This document shows positions 34,596-42,737 of a stretch of 64,000 bases of DNA, one piece after another (the stretch's first letter is position 1; every line of letters begins with the position of its first letter). Under the pieces are notes generated by a model that had not been told where the DNA came from, ran no database searches, and saw only the letters and a program-made list of their open reading frames with translations. This DNA comes from Posidoniimonas corsicana (lineage in GTDB: Bacteria; Planctomycetota; Planctomycetia; Pirellulales; Lacipirellulaceae). Position numbers and translations under genes: made by a program. Where the stretch lies: assembly GCF_007859765.1 (NCBI RefSeq), contig NZ_SIHJ01000001.1, positions 2,991,075-3,055,074 on the forward strand. The letters run 5' to 3'.

Positions 34596-35774
34596 CTACT
34601 GCTGGGCCACCGCGTCCCGCGACTGCTTGCCTTCGGCTGGGGGCGCCGCCGCTACCGGATCGGCCAGTAGTCCCTCGAGCAGCGATTCGAGCTGCTCTCC
34701 CTTGGCGTTCATGTGCACCACGCGGCCGTCGGCGTCCACCAGGATCGCCTGCGGCAGGCGTCGGATGCCGTAGCGGACGGCCATCGGGTGGTTCCAGCCA
34801 GAGTTCTCCGCGGCGTCGCCGCAGAGCGTAGCCCAGGGCACCTTGTTCTGCTCAAGGAACTGGGCCACCGCCTCGGGCGACTCATCAAGCGATACGCCTA
34901 CGACCTCGAAACCGATCGCCTGGTACTTCTCGTAGCAGCGGCGGACATTTGGCAGCTCGGCAATGCAGGGGCCGCACCAGGTGGCCCAGAAATCGACCAG
35001 CACCACCTTGCCGCGGTAGCCTTCCCAGTCGAGCTTGCCGCCGCCGAGCGTCGTGCCGGACAGCTCCATCGGGTTGCCCGGCAGTCGCAGCCGCCGGCTC
35101 AGCCCCTCCACTTTGGGCGCGAGTTCCTGGATCTGCTTGTCGGTTGCTCCCTCGAGCGTGGGAAGCATGTAGTCCAACAGCTGGATGGCGAGCGGCTCGT
35201 CGCCGCTGTTGCCGGCAACGTTGGCGACATTCGACGCCAGCCGCACATTCTCCAGCGAACCCGGCGACTGCTCCAGCAGGGCCTGGGCCTCGCTCCGCAC
35301 CGACTCCTTCTCGTTCGGGCCAAGCTCCCGCCAGTTGTTCAGCTTGTCGTAGGCGGCCAGCCGGCGGGCGGCGGAGGCGATGGCGGGGTTCTCGTCCTGG
35401 CACATCTCGGAGAAGAAGCAGTCGCACTGCTCGCGGCACTTTTTCTCGCCCAGCTGACCGAGCACGCCGAGGTAGTGGCGCTTCGCGCGCAGGGCGGCGG
35501 CTAGGTGTGATTCTTGGCGGCCGATCTTTAGCAGCCGGTTGGCGGCGCGGATCTTCGCCCACGACGCCTTGCGGTGGTACTGGAACTGCTGCTCGCGCGA
35601 AGCGGGCTTGGCCGCCGGCTGCGACTCGGCCTCGATGTACTGAAGCAGCTCAACCGGCGAAGCGTCGGCGGGCGCCTCGCCAACGGTTTCCCCCTCGGTC
35701 GTTTGGCCAACGGCAGCGCTGGCAAGCCCGAGGCAACTGAATCCGACGACCGCAACGTACGACAATCGACTCAT
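34596..35774 (-). CDS. TlpA-like periplasmic thioredoxin-fold protein with long helical N-terminus
   Basis: 392 residues. Signal peptide (VAVVGFSCLGLASAAVGQ). A helical N-terminal region (about 30-240) contains LLKIGRQESHLAAALRAKRH and repeated Leu/Ala heptads. The C-terminal TlpA/AhpC-TSA domain (about 245-375) has the redox motif VLVDFWATWCGPCIAEL, the RCYEKYQAIGFEVVGVSLDE segment and the cis-Pro region RRLPQAILVDADG. It would act as a periplasmic thiol reductant. Start ATG 35774 has AGGA 7 nt upstream. A CxxxC pair (KKCREQCDCFFSEMC) in the helical region is unusual and might be an additional redox or metal site. Confidence 0.88.
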   Translation of the reverse strand: MSRLSYVAVVGFSCLGLASAAVGQTTEGETVGEAPADASPVELLQYIEAESQPAAKPASREQQFQYHRKASWAKIRAANRLLKIGRQESHLAAALRAKRHYLGVLGQLGEKKCREQCDCFFSEMCQDENPAIASAARRLAAYDKLNNWRELGPNEKESVRSEAQALLEQSPGSLENVRLASNVANVAGNSGDEPLAIQLLDYMLPTLEGATDKQIQELAPKVEGLSRRLRLPGNPMELSGTTLGGGKLDWEGYRGKVVLVDFWATWCGPCIAELPNVRRCYEKYQAIGFEVVGVSLDESPEAVAQFLEQNKVPWATLCGDAAENSGWNHPMAVRYGIRRLPQAILVDADGRVVHMNAKGEQLESLLEGLLADPVAAAPPAEGKQSRDAVAQQ

Positions 35775-36092
35775 TCAAACATCCTTTTCCGCCGCGGTGC
35801 TTCGAGAAGGGGCCAGCGTGCTTGTGGGTCCCGCTGAGCGGGGAGCGACGCGAGTCAAACCAGAAGGATCCGTTTCCGGCAATGACGTCGAAGCTAGTCG
35901 AACGCGGGTCTCTGTGAGCGGTGGGGGGATTGCCCGGCAGCCATCCTGGCGCACGTGGAAGTGGGCGGTGGGGTTGAGTGCAGGTTCCCGATTATCCAGA
36001 CCTGCGCGGCAAATGCAATTCTCTGACCTGGGAGAACCATGCACCTCGGCCATGGCCTTTCGGACGGCTATCCGCAGCCAGTTGCCGAGCCT
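35775..36092. other. Intergenic stretch, no gene recognised
   Basis: 318 bp between the stop of the LdcA gene and the start of the TlpA-like gene, both minus strand. It must contain the promoter for the TlpA-M28 pair. I saw a lone TTGACT with no good -10 partner and no hairpin of note. Confidence 0.5.
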
Positions 36093-37028
36093 TCAGCCTC
36101 GCAGCACGCTGACTCGGCCCGCGTCCGCGTCTAAGCGAACGCGGCCGCCATGTGGGAGCGTCAGGTTGGGAACCGTGTGCCCGGTCGGAAATCCCGCCAA
36201 GATTGGCGCGTCGACGTCGGAGAAGTAGTGCTCAAGCACCTGAACGCAGGTCGGCGAGGCGTCGTTCTCGTCTGCCTCGCAGTCGGTAAACTGCCCGAGG
36301 ATCACCCCGGCAACCTCGTCCAGCCGCCCGGCGAGCCGCAGCTGAGCTAGCATCCGGTCAACCCGGTAGGGCGCCTCGGCGAGGTCCTCGAGCAGCAGCA
36401 CGCGTCCGGCGAACGCCGGCTCGAAGCGGGTCCCGAGCAGCCCTACGAGCACCGCCAGGTTGCCGCCCACGAGCTCACCCTCGCAGGCGCCACCGCGCAG
36501 GGTCCTGAGCGTCGCGCCCGTTTCTTCGACCGGCAGGTCGTATGACCCGCGGCCGCTGACGGCGGACCAGAACGCGTCGACGGACGGGGCGTCTAGCTTG
36601 CCACCGCCGCAGAGCCCGTCGATGGCGTTGGGCGAGTGGAAGCTCGCCAAGCCCGCGTGACGATCGACCGCGGCGTGCAACGCGGTCAAGTCGCTGTAGC
36701 CGATCAGCGGCTTGGGGTTGCTCCTGATGACGCCGAAGTCCAGCCGATGGAGCAGCCGCGCAACGCCGTACCCGCCGCGGGCGGCGAACACCGCTGCGAC
36801 GTCGTCGTCGGTGAACGCGCGCATGATCTCTTCGGCGCGGACGTCGTCGGTCCCCGACAGGTAGCCGACCGGTTCGCTAAGCGAGCGGTACACCTTCGGG
36901 CGGTAGCCGGCGTCGGTCAGATTATGGACAGCGAACTCAACCTGCTCGGCGGTGGGCGAACTGGCGGGCGCAATCAGTGCGACGCCAGCACCGGGCTCGA
37001 TCGGCGGTGGTGTGATTCGGGAAGGCAA
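36093..37028 (-). CDS. ldcA: Muramoyltetrapeptide L,D-carboxypeptidase, S66 family
   Basis: 311 residues. The TTG start at 37028 is supported by GGAG 5 nt upstream. S66 landmarks: GVALIAPASSPT at the N-terminus, FAARGGYGVARLL, the nucleophile Ser in PLIGYSDLTALHAA, GELVGGNLAVLVGLLGT, the catalytic Glu in VLLLEDLAEAPYRVDRML and His in FPTGHTVPNLTLPHG. The enzyme removes the terminal D-Ala from tetrapeptide during cytoplasmic murein recycling. It ends an operon with the M14 peptidase, SpmA and SpmB (22 bp after SpmB), linking it to the neighbouring anmK and murQ. Confidence 0.95.
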   Translation of the reverse strand: MPSRITPPPIEPGAGVALIAPASSPTAEQVEFAVHNLTDAGYRPKVYRSLSEPVGYLSGTDDVRAEEIMRAFTDDDVAAVFAARGGYGVARLLHRLDFGVIRSNPKPLIGYSDLTALHAAVDRHAGLASFHSPNAIDGLCGGGKLDAPSVDAFWSAVSGRGSYDLPVEETGATLRTLRGGACEGELVGGNLAVLVGLLGTRFEPAFAGRVLLLEDLAEAPYRVDRMLAQLRLAGRLDEVAGVILGQFTDCEADENDASPTCVQVLEHYFSDVDAPILAGFPTGHTVPNLTLPHGGRVRLDADAGRVSVLRG

Positions 37029-37050
37029 GCGGGCTCCGTGGGGTTGGCGT

Positions 37051-37644
37051 CTAGAACAGAATGAATCCCAGCACTACCGCCGCCGCAAGCCCGACGAAGT
37101 CGGCGATCAGGCACGCCGGCAGCGTGTGGCGGGTCCGCCGCACCTGCACCGCCCCAAAGTAGACCGCGATGACGTAGAAGGTGGTCTCGGTGCTGCCCAT
37201 CATCAGGCTCGCGGTCAGGCCGAGGCGGCTGTCGGGACCGTGGTCCTCGTCGTCGAAGATCTCGACCAATAGTCCGCGCGATGCGCCGCCGCTGAGCGGC
37301 TTGGAGAACGCCAGCGGCATCAACTCCAGCGTGTCGATAGCCTCCTGGCTTTCGATCCCCACCCCGCGCATGCCCATCGCGATCAGGTTTTTAGCGTCGT
37401 CGAACAGCCCGCTGGCGGTGAAGACCTTGATCACCACCAGGATCGCGACCAGGTAAGGCATGATCATCACCGCCACCCCGAACCCCTCCTTGGCTCCAAC
37501 CAAGAATGAGTCGTACATCTGCACGCCACGGATCTTCGCCCAGACAACAATCAGCAGCATCGTCAGCGGGATAGTCCACTGGCTGACAACCTCGGCGACC
37601 TCGACGAGGCTCAGCGATGCGAATGTTTCGTACAGGTAGCTCAT
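37051..37644 (-). CDS. SpmB-like nucleoside-recognition (Gate) membrane protein
   Basis: 197 residues. ATG 37644 overlaps the SpmA stop by 4 bp (ATGA). Hydrophobic helices include IPLTMLLIVVWAKI, VMIMPYLVAILVVIKVF, and a Gate-domain motif ASLMMGSTETTFYVIAVYFG. The C-terminus is LIADFVGLAAAVVLGFILF. It corresponds to Bacillus SpmB; together with SpmA it is tied to cortex/peptidoglycan maturation there, although the mechanism is unknown. Planctomycetes do not sporulate, so here the pair probably serves cell wall or solute transport functions beside LdcA. Confidence 0.9.
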   Translation of the reverse strand: MSYLYETFASLSLVEVAEVVSQWTIPLTMLLIVVWAKIRGVQMYDSFLVGAKEGFGVAVMIMPYLVAILVVIKVFTASGLFDDAKNLIAMGMRGVGIESQEAIDTLELMPLAFSKPLSGGASRGLLVEIFDDEDHGPDSRLGLTASLMMGSTETTFYVIAVYFGAVQVRRTRHTLPACLIADFVGLAAAVVLGFILF

Positions 37645-38390
37645 GACTGGTCGCCCTCCCTGCTCTCGGGTGCGGCGGGGACGCCCTCGCCGGGCGGTGG
37701 CGGGTTGTCTGCGAACGCCGGCAGCCTCGAGAGCCATCGGACCGCGATGACCGCCGCGATGGTGCTGGCGATGGTGGCGAGCAGGATGCCGGCGACCGGC
37801 GCCGCGGGGTCTCCGCCCGCTGCGGCGCGGAGCGCGATCACCGAGATCGGCACCAGGGTTACGCTGCTCGTGTTGATGGCCAGGAAGGTCGCCATCGAGT
37901 TGGTGGCGGTCTCCTTCTCGGTGTTGAGCTCCTGCAACTCCTTCATCGCCTTCAGCCCGAAAGGGGTGGCGGCGTTGTCCAGGCCCAGCATGTTGGCGGA
38001 GATGTTCATCAGCATCGCGCCTTGCGCCGGGTGACCGTCCGGCACGTCGGGGAACAGCCACCGCATCAGCGGCCGCAGCGTCCTCGCGAGCGCGTCCACC
38101 ATGCCAGCGTCCTTAGCAACCTGCAGGATGCCTAGCCACAGGATCATTACGCCGATCAGCTTCAGGCAGATATCGACCGAGATCTGCGCCGCGTCGATAG
38201 CCGCCGCAGTGAGGTCCTGCCCCGCCTGCTTGAACGGGTTCGCCGCCGGCGCCGGGGGCTGACCGTCCTCGAGCGGCGCGTCCGCTGCGACCGTGGGCGG
38301 CGCCTCAAGGTAGTAGCTGCGGTACACTCCTTTGCCAAAGCCGTAGATGATCCCGATGAAGAGCAACCAGAACCAGATGCGATTGAGCAT
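37641..38390 (-). CDS. SpmA-like nucleoside-recognition (Gate) membrane protein
   Basis: 249 residues from ATG 38390; the longer reading to 38483 is not supported. N-terminal helix LNRIWFWLLFIGIIYGFG, a soluble Pro/Ala-rich loop (about 25-60), then helices with the Gate motif SANMLGLDNAATPFGLKAM and NSMATFLAINTSSVTLVPIS. The C-terminal helix is followed by a Pro-rich cytoplasmic tail. Translationally coupled to SpmB. It follows the M14 peptidase by 56 bp in a four-gene operon that ends with LdcA. Confidence 0.9.
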   Translation of the reverse strand: MLNRIWFWLLFIGIIYGFGKGVYRSYYLEAPPTVAADAPLEDGQPPAPAANPFKQAGQDLTAAAIDAAQISVDICLKLIGVMILWLGILQVAKDAGMVDALARTLRPLMRWLFPDVPDGHPAQGAMLMNISANMLGLDNAATPFGLKAMKELQELNTEKETATNSMATFLAINTSSVTLVPISVIALRAAAGGDPAAPVAGILLATIASTIAAVIAVRWLSRLPAFADNPPPPGEGVPAAPESREGDQS

Positions 38391-38446
38391 AGCGTTTCCG
38401 TTGTCGTGTAAGTCGTCGCCGCGCCGCCGTCCCGGCGGCGCGATCG

Positions 38447-40051
38447 CTAGCCGCGGATGATCGCGTGCCCCCGCCGCAGCCACGCGCCCGCGTGCGGGCG
38501 GACCACGGCGCTGTCGCGGACGATGGTCGTGCCGCCCAGCAGCACGCGTTCGATCTGATCGACCGGCTGGCCGTCAGCGGGCGGCTGGGCCAGCACGAGG
38601 TCGGCGATCGACCCGCGGTCAATCTCATGCTTGTCTGTGGGGGTGTAGCGTCCGAGCAGTTCGAATCCCTGTCGCCAGTCGGCGATCGTTGTGGGGGCCG
38701 GCGTTGGCGCTGCCCCCTCACCCACGACGCCAATCAGTGCGGGCGGCAGGTCGTCCGGTAGGCATCCTAACCCTGATTGGCCGGTGCGCAGCAGGAAGCC
38801 AACATTGACTAGCGGGCGGGGGCGGTCGGTGATCGACCGCAGACGCTCGACGTCCTCCGATCCCTCATCTACGGTCAGCAGGAGGGTGCTTACCCCCGCC
38901 TGGGCGGCCTGCTCGCACAGCCGCGGGTCAAGGCCGCCGTCGGCGTCAAACGCTGCCGCGGCCTGGGCGACGCGCCCCGGCAGGCAGATCAGCCCTTCGG
39001 CGTCGATCCACGCGTCGCGTCGGTGAACATACAGGTCGCCGACGTCGACTATCCGCCCGTCGCCGCCACGGTCGGGCATCGCGGAGTTGGACGGCTTGTT
39101 GATCCCCAGGTCGAGCGTCGAGCCGGCGCCCCCCTCGTGCTGAATCACCCGTGCCCGCTGGATGAGTAGGTCAAACGACCCGCCGCCGCCGGCCCTAGCC
39201 AACTGGTCGTAGTCGTCCGGGGGTGACGCCTGGTAGTCGTCGGTCGCGATCGCCCGCAACCCTTCGACAAAGGCCTGGTAGTTGAGTTCCTCCAGAGCGG
39301 GGATATCACCGCCGGGCCAGCCTCCTGCTTCCAGCAGCACGGTTGCGACCCCCTGCGACTGCACCCACTCGCCGAACGCGCGGGGCATGTAGTCGGCGCC
39401 GTAGCGGGTGACGCGGCCTTCGCACAGCGGCCGAACACGGCGCGTGATGCTAGCGGCGACCCGGCGGGCCGCAACCACCGAGGGGGTCTGAGAGTTGTCG
39501 CGGTCCGGCGGCGGAACCAGCAGCGAGATCGAAACCGGGCCTTCGCCCGACCGCAGCCACCGGCGGTGGTCCTGGTTGTGGAGGTTGAAGCCGAAGTCGG
39601 GCCTCAGTTCGAGCACCGCCTGCCGCAGCACCCGCCCCTCGGGGGTGTCTGGGTCGCGTGCGTCGCGGTTCATGTCGACGCCCTGGGCTGTGACGCGCGT
39701 GCGTCTGGCGGCGCCATCGGGGTTGAGCAACGGAATCAGCAGGAGGGTGCAGCCGGCCAGGATATCTGTGGCGAGGGGCGACTCGGGCGCCTCGATCAGC
39801 ATCCGCAATGTATTGAGCACTACCGTTGTGTAGGTCTGTTCGTCGCCGTGCATCTGAGACCAAGCCAGCACGCGACGCCCGCCGTTGCCGATCTTGAGCA
39901 GCTCGATGTCGCGTCCGTCGTAGGAGGAGCCAATTGTGCTCCGCTCTGCGGCGCCGGGATGATCACGCAGCAGGGTGTCGATATAATCGGTTACCGCTTC
40001 CTTAGTCCAGCCATCGGTTGGGCAGGTTGCGGTGGGAGATTTGTTGGGCAT
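38447..40051 (-). CDS. M14 zinc carboxypeptidase fused to a degenerate amidohydrolase-like domain
   Basis: 534 residues, no signal peptide. The N-terminal M14 domain (about 10-275) has the zinc ligands H68 and E71 in SQMHGDEQTYT, a third His in FGFNLHNQDHR (about 157) and catalytic Glu in VATVLLEAGGWPGG (about 239). The C-terminal 230 residues begin LIQRARVIQHEG and DVGDLYVHRRDAWIDAEGLI then CLPG, and end GSIADLVLAQPP and VLLGGTTIVRDSAVV. These match the strand-rich flanking domain of amidohydrolases, but the TIM-barrel metal HxH is absent. A cytoplasmic M14 enzyme in an operon with LdcA could act like MpaA, splitting D-Glu from Dap; this is inference. Confidence 0.85.
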   Translation of the reverse strand: MPNKSPTATCPTDGWTKEAVTDYIDTLLRDHPGAAERSTIGSSYDGRDIELLKIGNGGRRVLAWSQMHGDEQTYTTVVLNTLRMLIEAPESPLATDILAGCTLLLIPLLNPDGAARRTRVTAQGVDMNRDARDPDTPEGRVLRQAVLELRPDFGFNLHNQDHRRWLRSGEGPVSISLLVPPPDRDNSQTPSVVAARRVAASITRRVRPLCEGRVTRYGADYMPRAFGEWVQSQGVATVLLEAGGWPGGDIPALEELNYQAFVEGLRAIATDDYQASPPDDYDQLARAGGGGSFDLLIQRARVIQHEGGAGSTLDLGINKPSNSAMPDRGGDGRIVDVGDLYVHRRDAWIDAEGLICLPGRVAQAAAAFDADGGLDPRLCEQAAQAGVSTLLLTVDEGSEDVERLRSITDRPRPLVNVGFLLRTGQSGLGCLPDDLPPALIGVVGEGAAPTPAPTTIADWRQGFELLGRYTPTDKHEIDRGSIADLVLAQPPADGQPVDQIERVLLGGTTIVRDSAVVRPHAGAWLRRGHAIIRG

Positions 40052-40250
40052 GGATGTCGGCTCACTTCACAAGACAGGCCGGTCCGGGTGCAACGCGTTG
40101 CGGCTACGTGCCGTAGGCGGGGCGTTCTGACCGTGTCTTTTCCCGGGTCGCTCCTACGCGGCCGGCTGGTCTTAAGATACAACAACCCCCAGCGGGCGCC
40201 GAAACGGCCCGCGACCGCCGCCGGCGGCCAACGCACTGGGAGACAATAGC

Positions 40251-41339
40251 TTGGCGAATCAACTGGTCGACGCGATTGGACTGATGAGCGGCACCTCCGC
40301 CGACGGCGTCGACGCCGCGCTGGTCCGCACCGACGGCGAAGCGCACGTCGAGTTCTGCGGCGGCCTGACGGTCGACTACGAGCCGGAACTGCGGGCCCGT
40401 CTGCTCGACGCCTCGCAGCACGACGTGCCGCTCATTGAGGTGCTGCGTCTGGAGCGTGAGATCACCCAGCTGCACGCCGAGGCGGTCCGCGAGCTGCTGG
40501 CCCAGACCAAGGGCGGCAAGCACAAGCCCTCGATCGTCGGGTTTCACGGGCACACCGTCCGCCACGTGCCCCGCGAGCACCTCACCATGCAGATCGGCAA
40601 CCCGTGGCTGCTGACCGAGTTGGTTGGCCTCCCGGTGGTGTCCGACTTCCGCCGCCACGACGTGGCCAAAGGGGGGGAAGGGGCGCCCCTGGTGTCGATG
40701 TTCCACCACGCTTTGTTCCAAGACTGCGAGCGGCCGGTCGGCGTGCTCAACCTGGGCGGCGTGGCCAACCTGACCTGGCTCGGCGCCGACGACCAGATTA
40801 TCGCCGGCGACACCGGACCCGGCTGCGGCCTGCTCGACGAGTGGGCCCAAGAAATGGCCGGCCTTTCCCACGACACCGATGGGCAGCTGGCCCTCAAGGG
40901 GCGGGTCGATCAGTCGATCGTCGATGCGGCGCTCGCCGAGCCGTTCTTCCACAAGCGGCTCCCCAAGTCGGCCGACCGCTACGACTTCGACCACATCGAC
41001 GTGTCGATGCTGACCGTCGAGGATGGCGCGGCCACGCTCTGCGCCGTCACTGTACAGGCGATCGACCGGGCCGTCAGCGTGCTGCCCGCGCGGCCGGGGA
41101 CGCTGTGGGTCACTGGCGGCGGGGTGCACCACCCGGTGATCCTGAGCATGCTCCGCGAGTGCTTCAACGAGGTCCGCTCCGTCGACGAACGCAGCCTCAG
41201 CCCGGACACGCTCGAGGCAGAGTGTTTCGCGTGGCTGGCGGTGCGGCACAAACGGGGGCTGCCGCTTACGATCCCCGAGACAACCGGCTGCAGCGAGCCG
41301 GTCTCTGGCGGCTTCACCGCGACCTCGACCAAGAAGTAG
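40251..41339 (+). CDS. anmK: Anhydro-N-acetylmuramic acid kinase
   Basis: 362 residues from a TTG start with GGGAG about 9 nt upstream. Family landmarks: AIGLMSGTSADGVDAALVRT (phosphate loop), GFHGHTVRHVP, PVVSDFRRHDVAKGGEGAPL, GVLNLGGVANLTWL and the GDTGPGCGLLDEW segment, and TLWVTGGGVHHPVILS. AnmK opens and phosphorylates 1,6-anhydroMurNAc to MurNAc-6-P, the substrate of MurQ. The murQ gene is convergent, 97 bp between stops. Length and motifs are complete. Confidence 0.96.
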   Translation: MANQLVDAIGLMSGTSADGVDAALVRTDGEAHVEFCGGLTVDYEPELRARLLDASQHDVPLIEVLRLEREITQLHAEAVRELLAQTKGGKHKPSIVGFHGHTVRHVPREHLTMQIGNPWLLTELVGLPVVSDFRRHDVAKGGEGAPLVSMFHHALFQDCERPVGVLNLGGVANLTWLGADDQIIAGDTGPGCGLLDEWAQEMAGLSHDTDGQLALKGRVDQSIVDAALAEPFFHKRLPKSADRYDFDHIDVSMLTVEDGAATLCAVTVQAIDRAVSVLPARPGTLWVTGGGVHHPVILSMLRECFNEVRSVDERSLSPDTLEAECFAWLAVRHKRGLPLTIPETTGCSEPVSGGFTATSTKK

Positions 41340-41436
41340 GCCCGCCCGCGTCTGCTGTGTGCGGGGCGGTCCGGGGGCTAGCCGCGGCGTGTTCTCCACG
41401 CGGCGAGCGGCGCGATCGGTGCGGAACGCTGCGACG

Positions 41437-42411
41437 CTAGTGGGGGCCGGCACCATTGCTGCTCGCATGGTCGCTCGTCTGAGCCGGCGAGGTATGGGGA
41501 GGGGGCGCCGCCGGCGAGGGGATGCTCTGCAACGCACGGCCGATGTGCCCCCCCGAGGCCGCGAGCAGCTTGCGGGCCTCGTCGGCGTTGACGTTCGCCT
41601 GCCATGCAACGATGGCGGTCTTTACCTCCCACTCGCACGCCTCGAGCTGCTGGAGGCAGGCGTCGCTCTCCAGGCCGGTGACCTCGCGGACGATGCGGGC
41701 CGCACGCGCAGTGAGCTTGGTGTTGGTGGCCTGCAGGTCCACCATCAGGTTGCCATAGGTCTTGCCGAGCAGGATCATCGCCCCGGTGCTGAGCGTGTTG
41801 AGCACCAGCTTGGTAGCGGTGCCCGCCTTGAGCCGGGTCGAGCCGCTGACCACCTCAGGCCCCACCACCGGCGTGATCGCCAGGTCGGCTTCGGCCGTGA
41901 TCACCGACGCGCTGTTGCAGCTCAGGGCGACCGTGTAGGCGCCGCACTCACGAGCGTACCGCAGGCCGCCCACCACGTACGGCGTGCGGCCGCTTGTGGC
42001 GATGCCGACACAAACGTCGAGCGGGCCGACGTTGATGTTCTTCAGATCGACCGCCGCCAGGTTCGGATCGTCCTCCGCGCCCTCAACCGCCTTGAGCAGT
42101 GCGCCGTGACCGCCGGCGATAATCCCAATCACCTGACCGGGGTCAGAGTTGAACGTTGGGGGACACTCCGCCGCGTCGAGCACGCCGAGCCTGCCGGATG
42201 TGCCAGCGCCGAAGTAGATCAGCCGCCCGCCCTGAGCCAGCCGGTCAGCAGTGACGCTTACCGCCTCGGCGATCGCCTGCTCTTCAGCGGCGACCGCGGC
42301 CGCGACCTTCGCGTCCTCGCTGTTGATCAACCGCACGAATTCGAGCGCCGAAAGCGAATCCAGCTTCTCAGAAGCAGGGTTCCGGGACTCGGTGATAAGT
42401 TTGTCGAGCAT
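41437..42411 (-). CDS. murQ: N-acetylmuramic acid 6-phosphate etherase
   Basis: 324 residues. The SIS-domain etherase shows TESRNPASEKLDSLSALEFV, the sugar-phosphate site IYFGAGTSGRLGVLDAAECP, GIATSGRTPYVVGGLRYA, and SGSTRLKAGTATKLVLN followed by LSTGAMILLGKTYGNLMVDL. The C-terminal UBA-like helix region carries ACEWEVKTAIV. It converts MurNAc-6-P to GlcNAc-6-P plus D-lactate in the cytoplasm. The last 25 residues (SPAAPPPHTSPAQTSDHASS) are a disordered tail. It lies convergent with anmK and divergent from the multidomain amidase, all connected to murein salvage. Confidence 0.96.
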   Translation of the reverse strand: MLDKLITESRNPASEKLDSLSALEFVRLINSEDAKVAAAVAAEEQAIAEAVSVTADRLAQGGRLIYFGAGTSGRLGVLDAAECPPTFNSDPGQVIGIIAGGHGALLKAVEGAEDDPNLAAVDLKNINVGPLDVCVGIATSGRTPYVVGGLRYARECGAYTVALSCNSASVITAEADLAITPVVGPEVVSGSTRLKAGTATKLVLNTLSTGAMILLGKTYGNLMVDLQATNTKLTARAARIVREVTGLESDACLQQLEACEWEVKTAIVAWQANVNADEARKLLAASGGHIGRALQSIPSPAAPPPHTSPAQTSDHASSNGAGPH

Positions 42412-42737
42412 GCTTTTTTGGGTTCGTGTCGGTGACGGCCGAACGCCTGGCAGGAGCAGTTGGAGGGAGGCGTTAGGTCTGGCCCCACGCCCTTCATACG
42501 ATCCTATCTACTGGGTACGAGCGGTCCCAGATCAGATGCGCGAATGTGAGATAGAACTGCGCTGCCTCTCGTCGTGGCCCTTGTCACCTGCCAATACGAT
42601 CGATGTAGATCAGTCTATTGCCGCGCCAAAATCCCGCGTCTTGATTACGCTGAAGGATCACCCGTTTGCAAGCAGATACGGGTACGTGCACCCCCGCCGG
42701 GGGTTCGTGGCGGGCACGCCGGAACAGAGAGCACCTG
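42412..42737. promoter_or_regulatory. Divergent promoter region of murQ and the multidomain amidase
   Basis: 326 bp, no gene seen. For the plus strand a candidate is TTGTCA (42581-42586), a 17-bp spacer and TGTAGA (42604-42609); the -35 is good and the -10 weak. No promoter could be assigned for murQ, whose ATG has no clear ribosome-binding site but follows an A-rich stretch. Confidence 0.35.
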
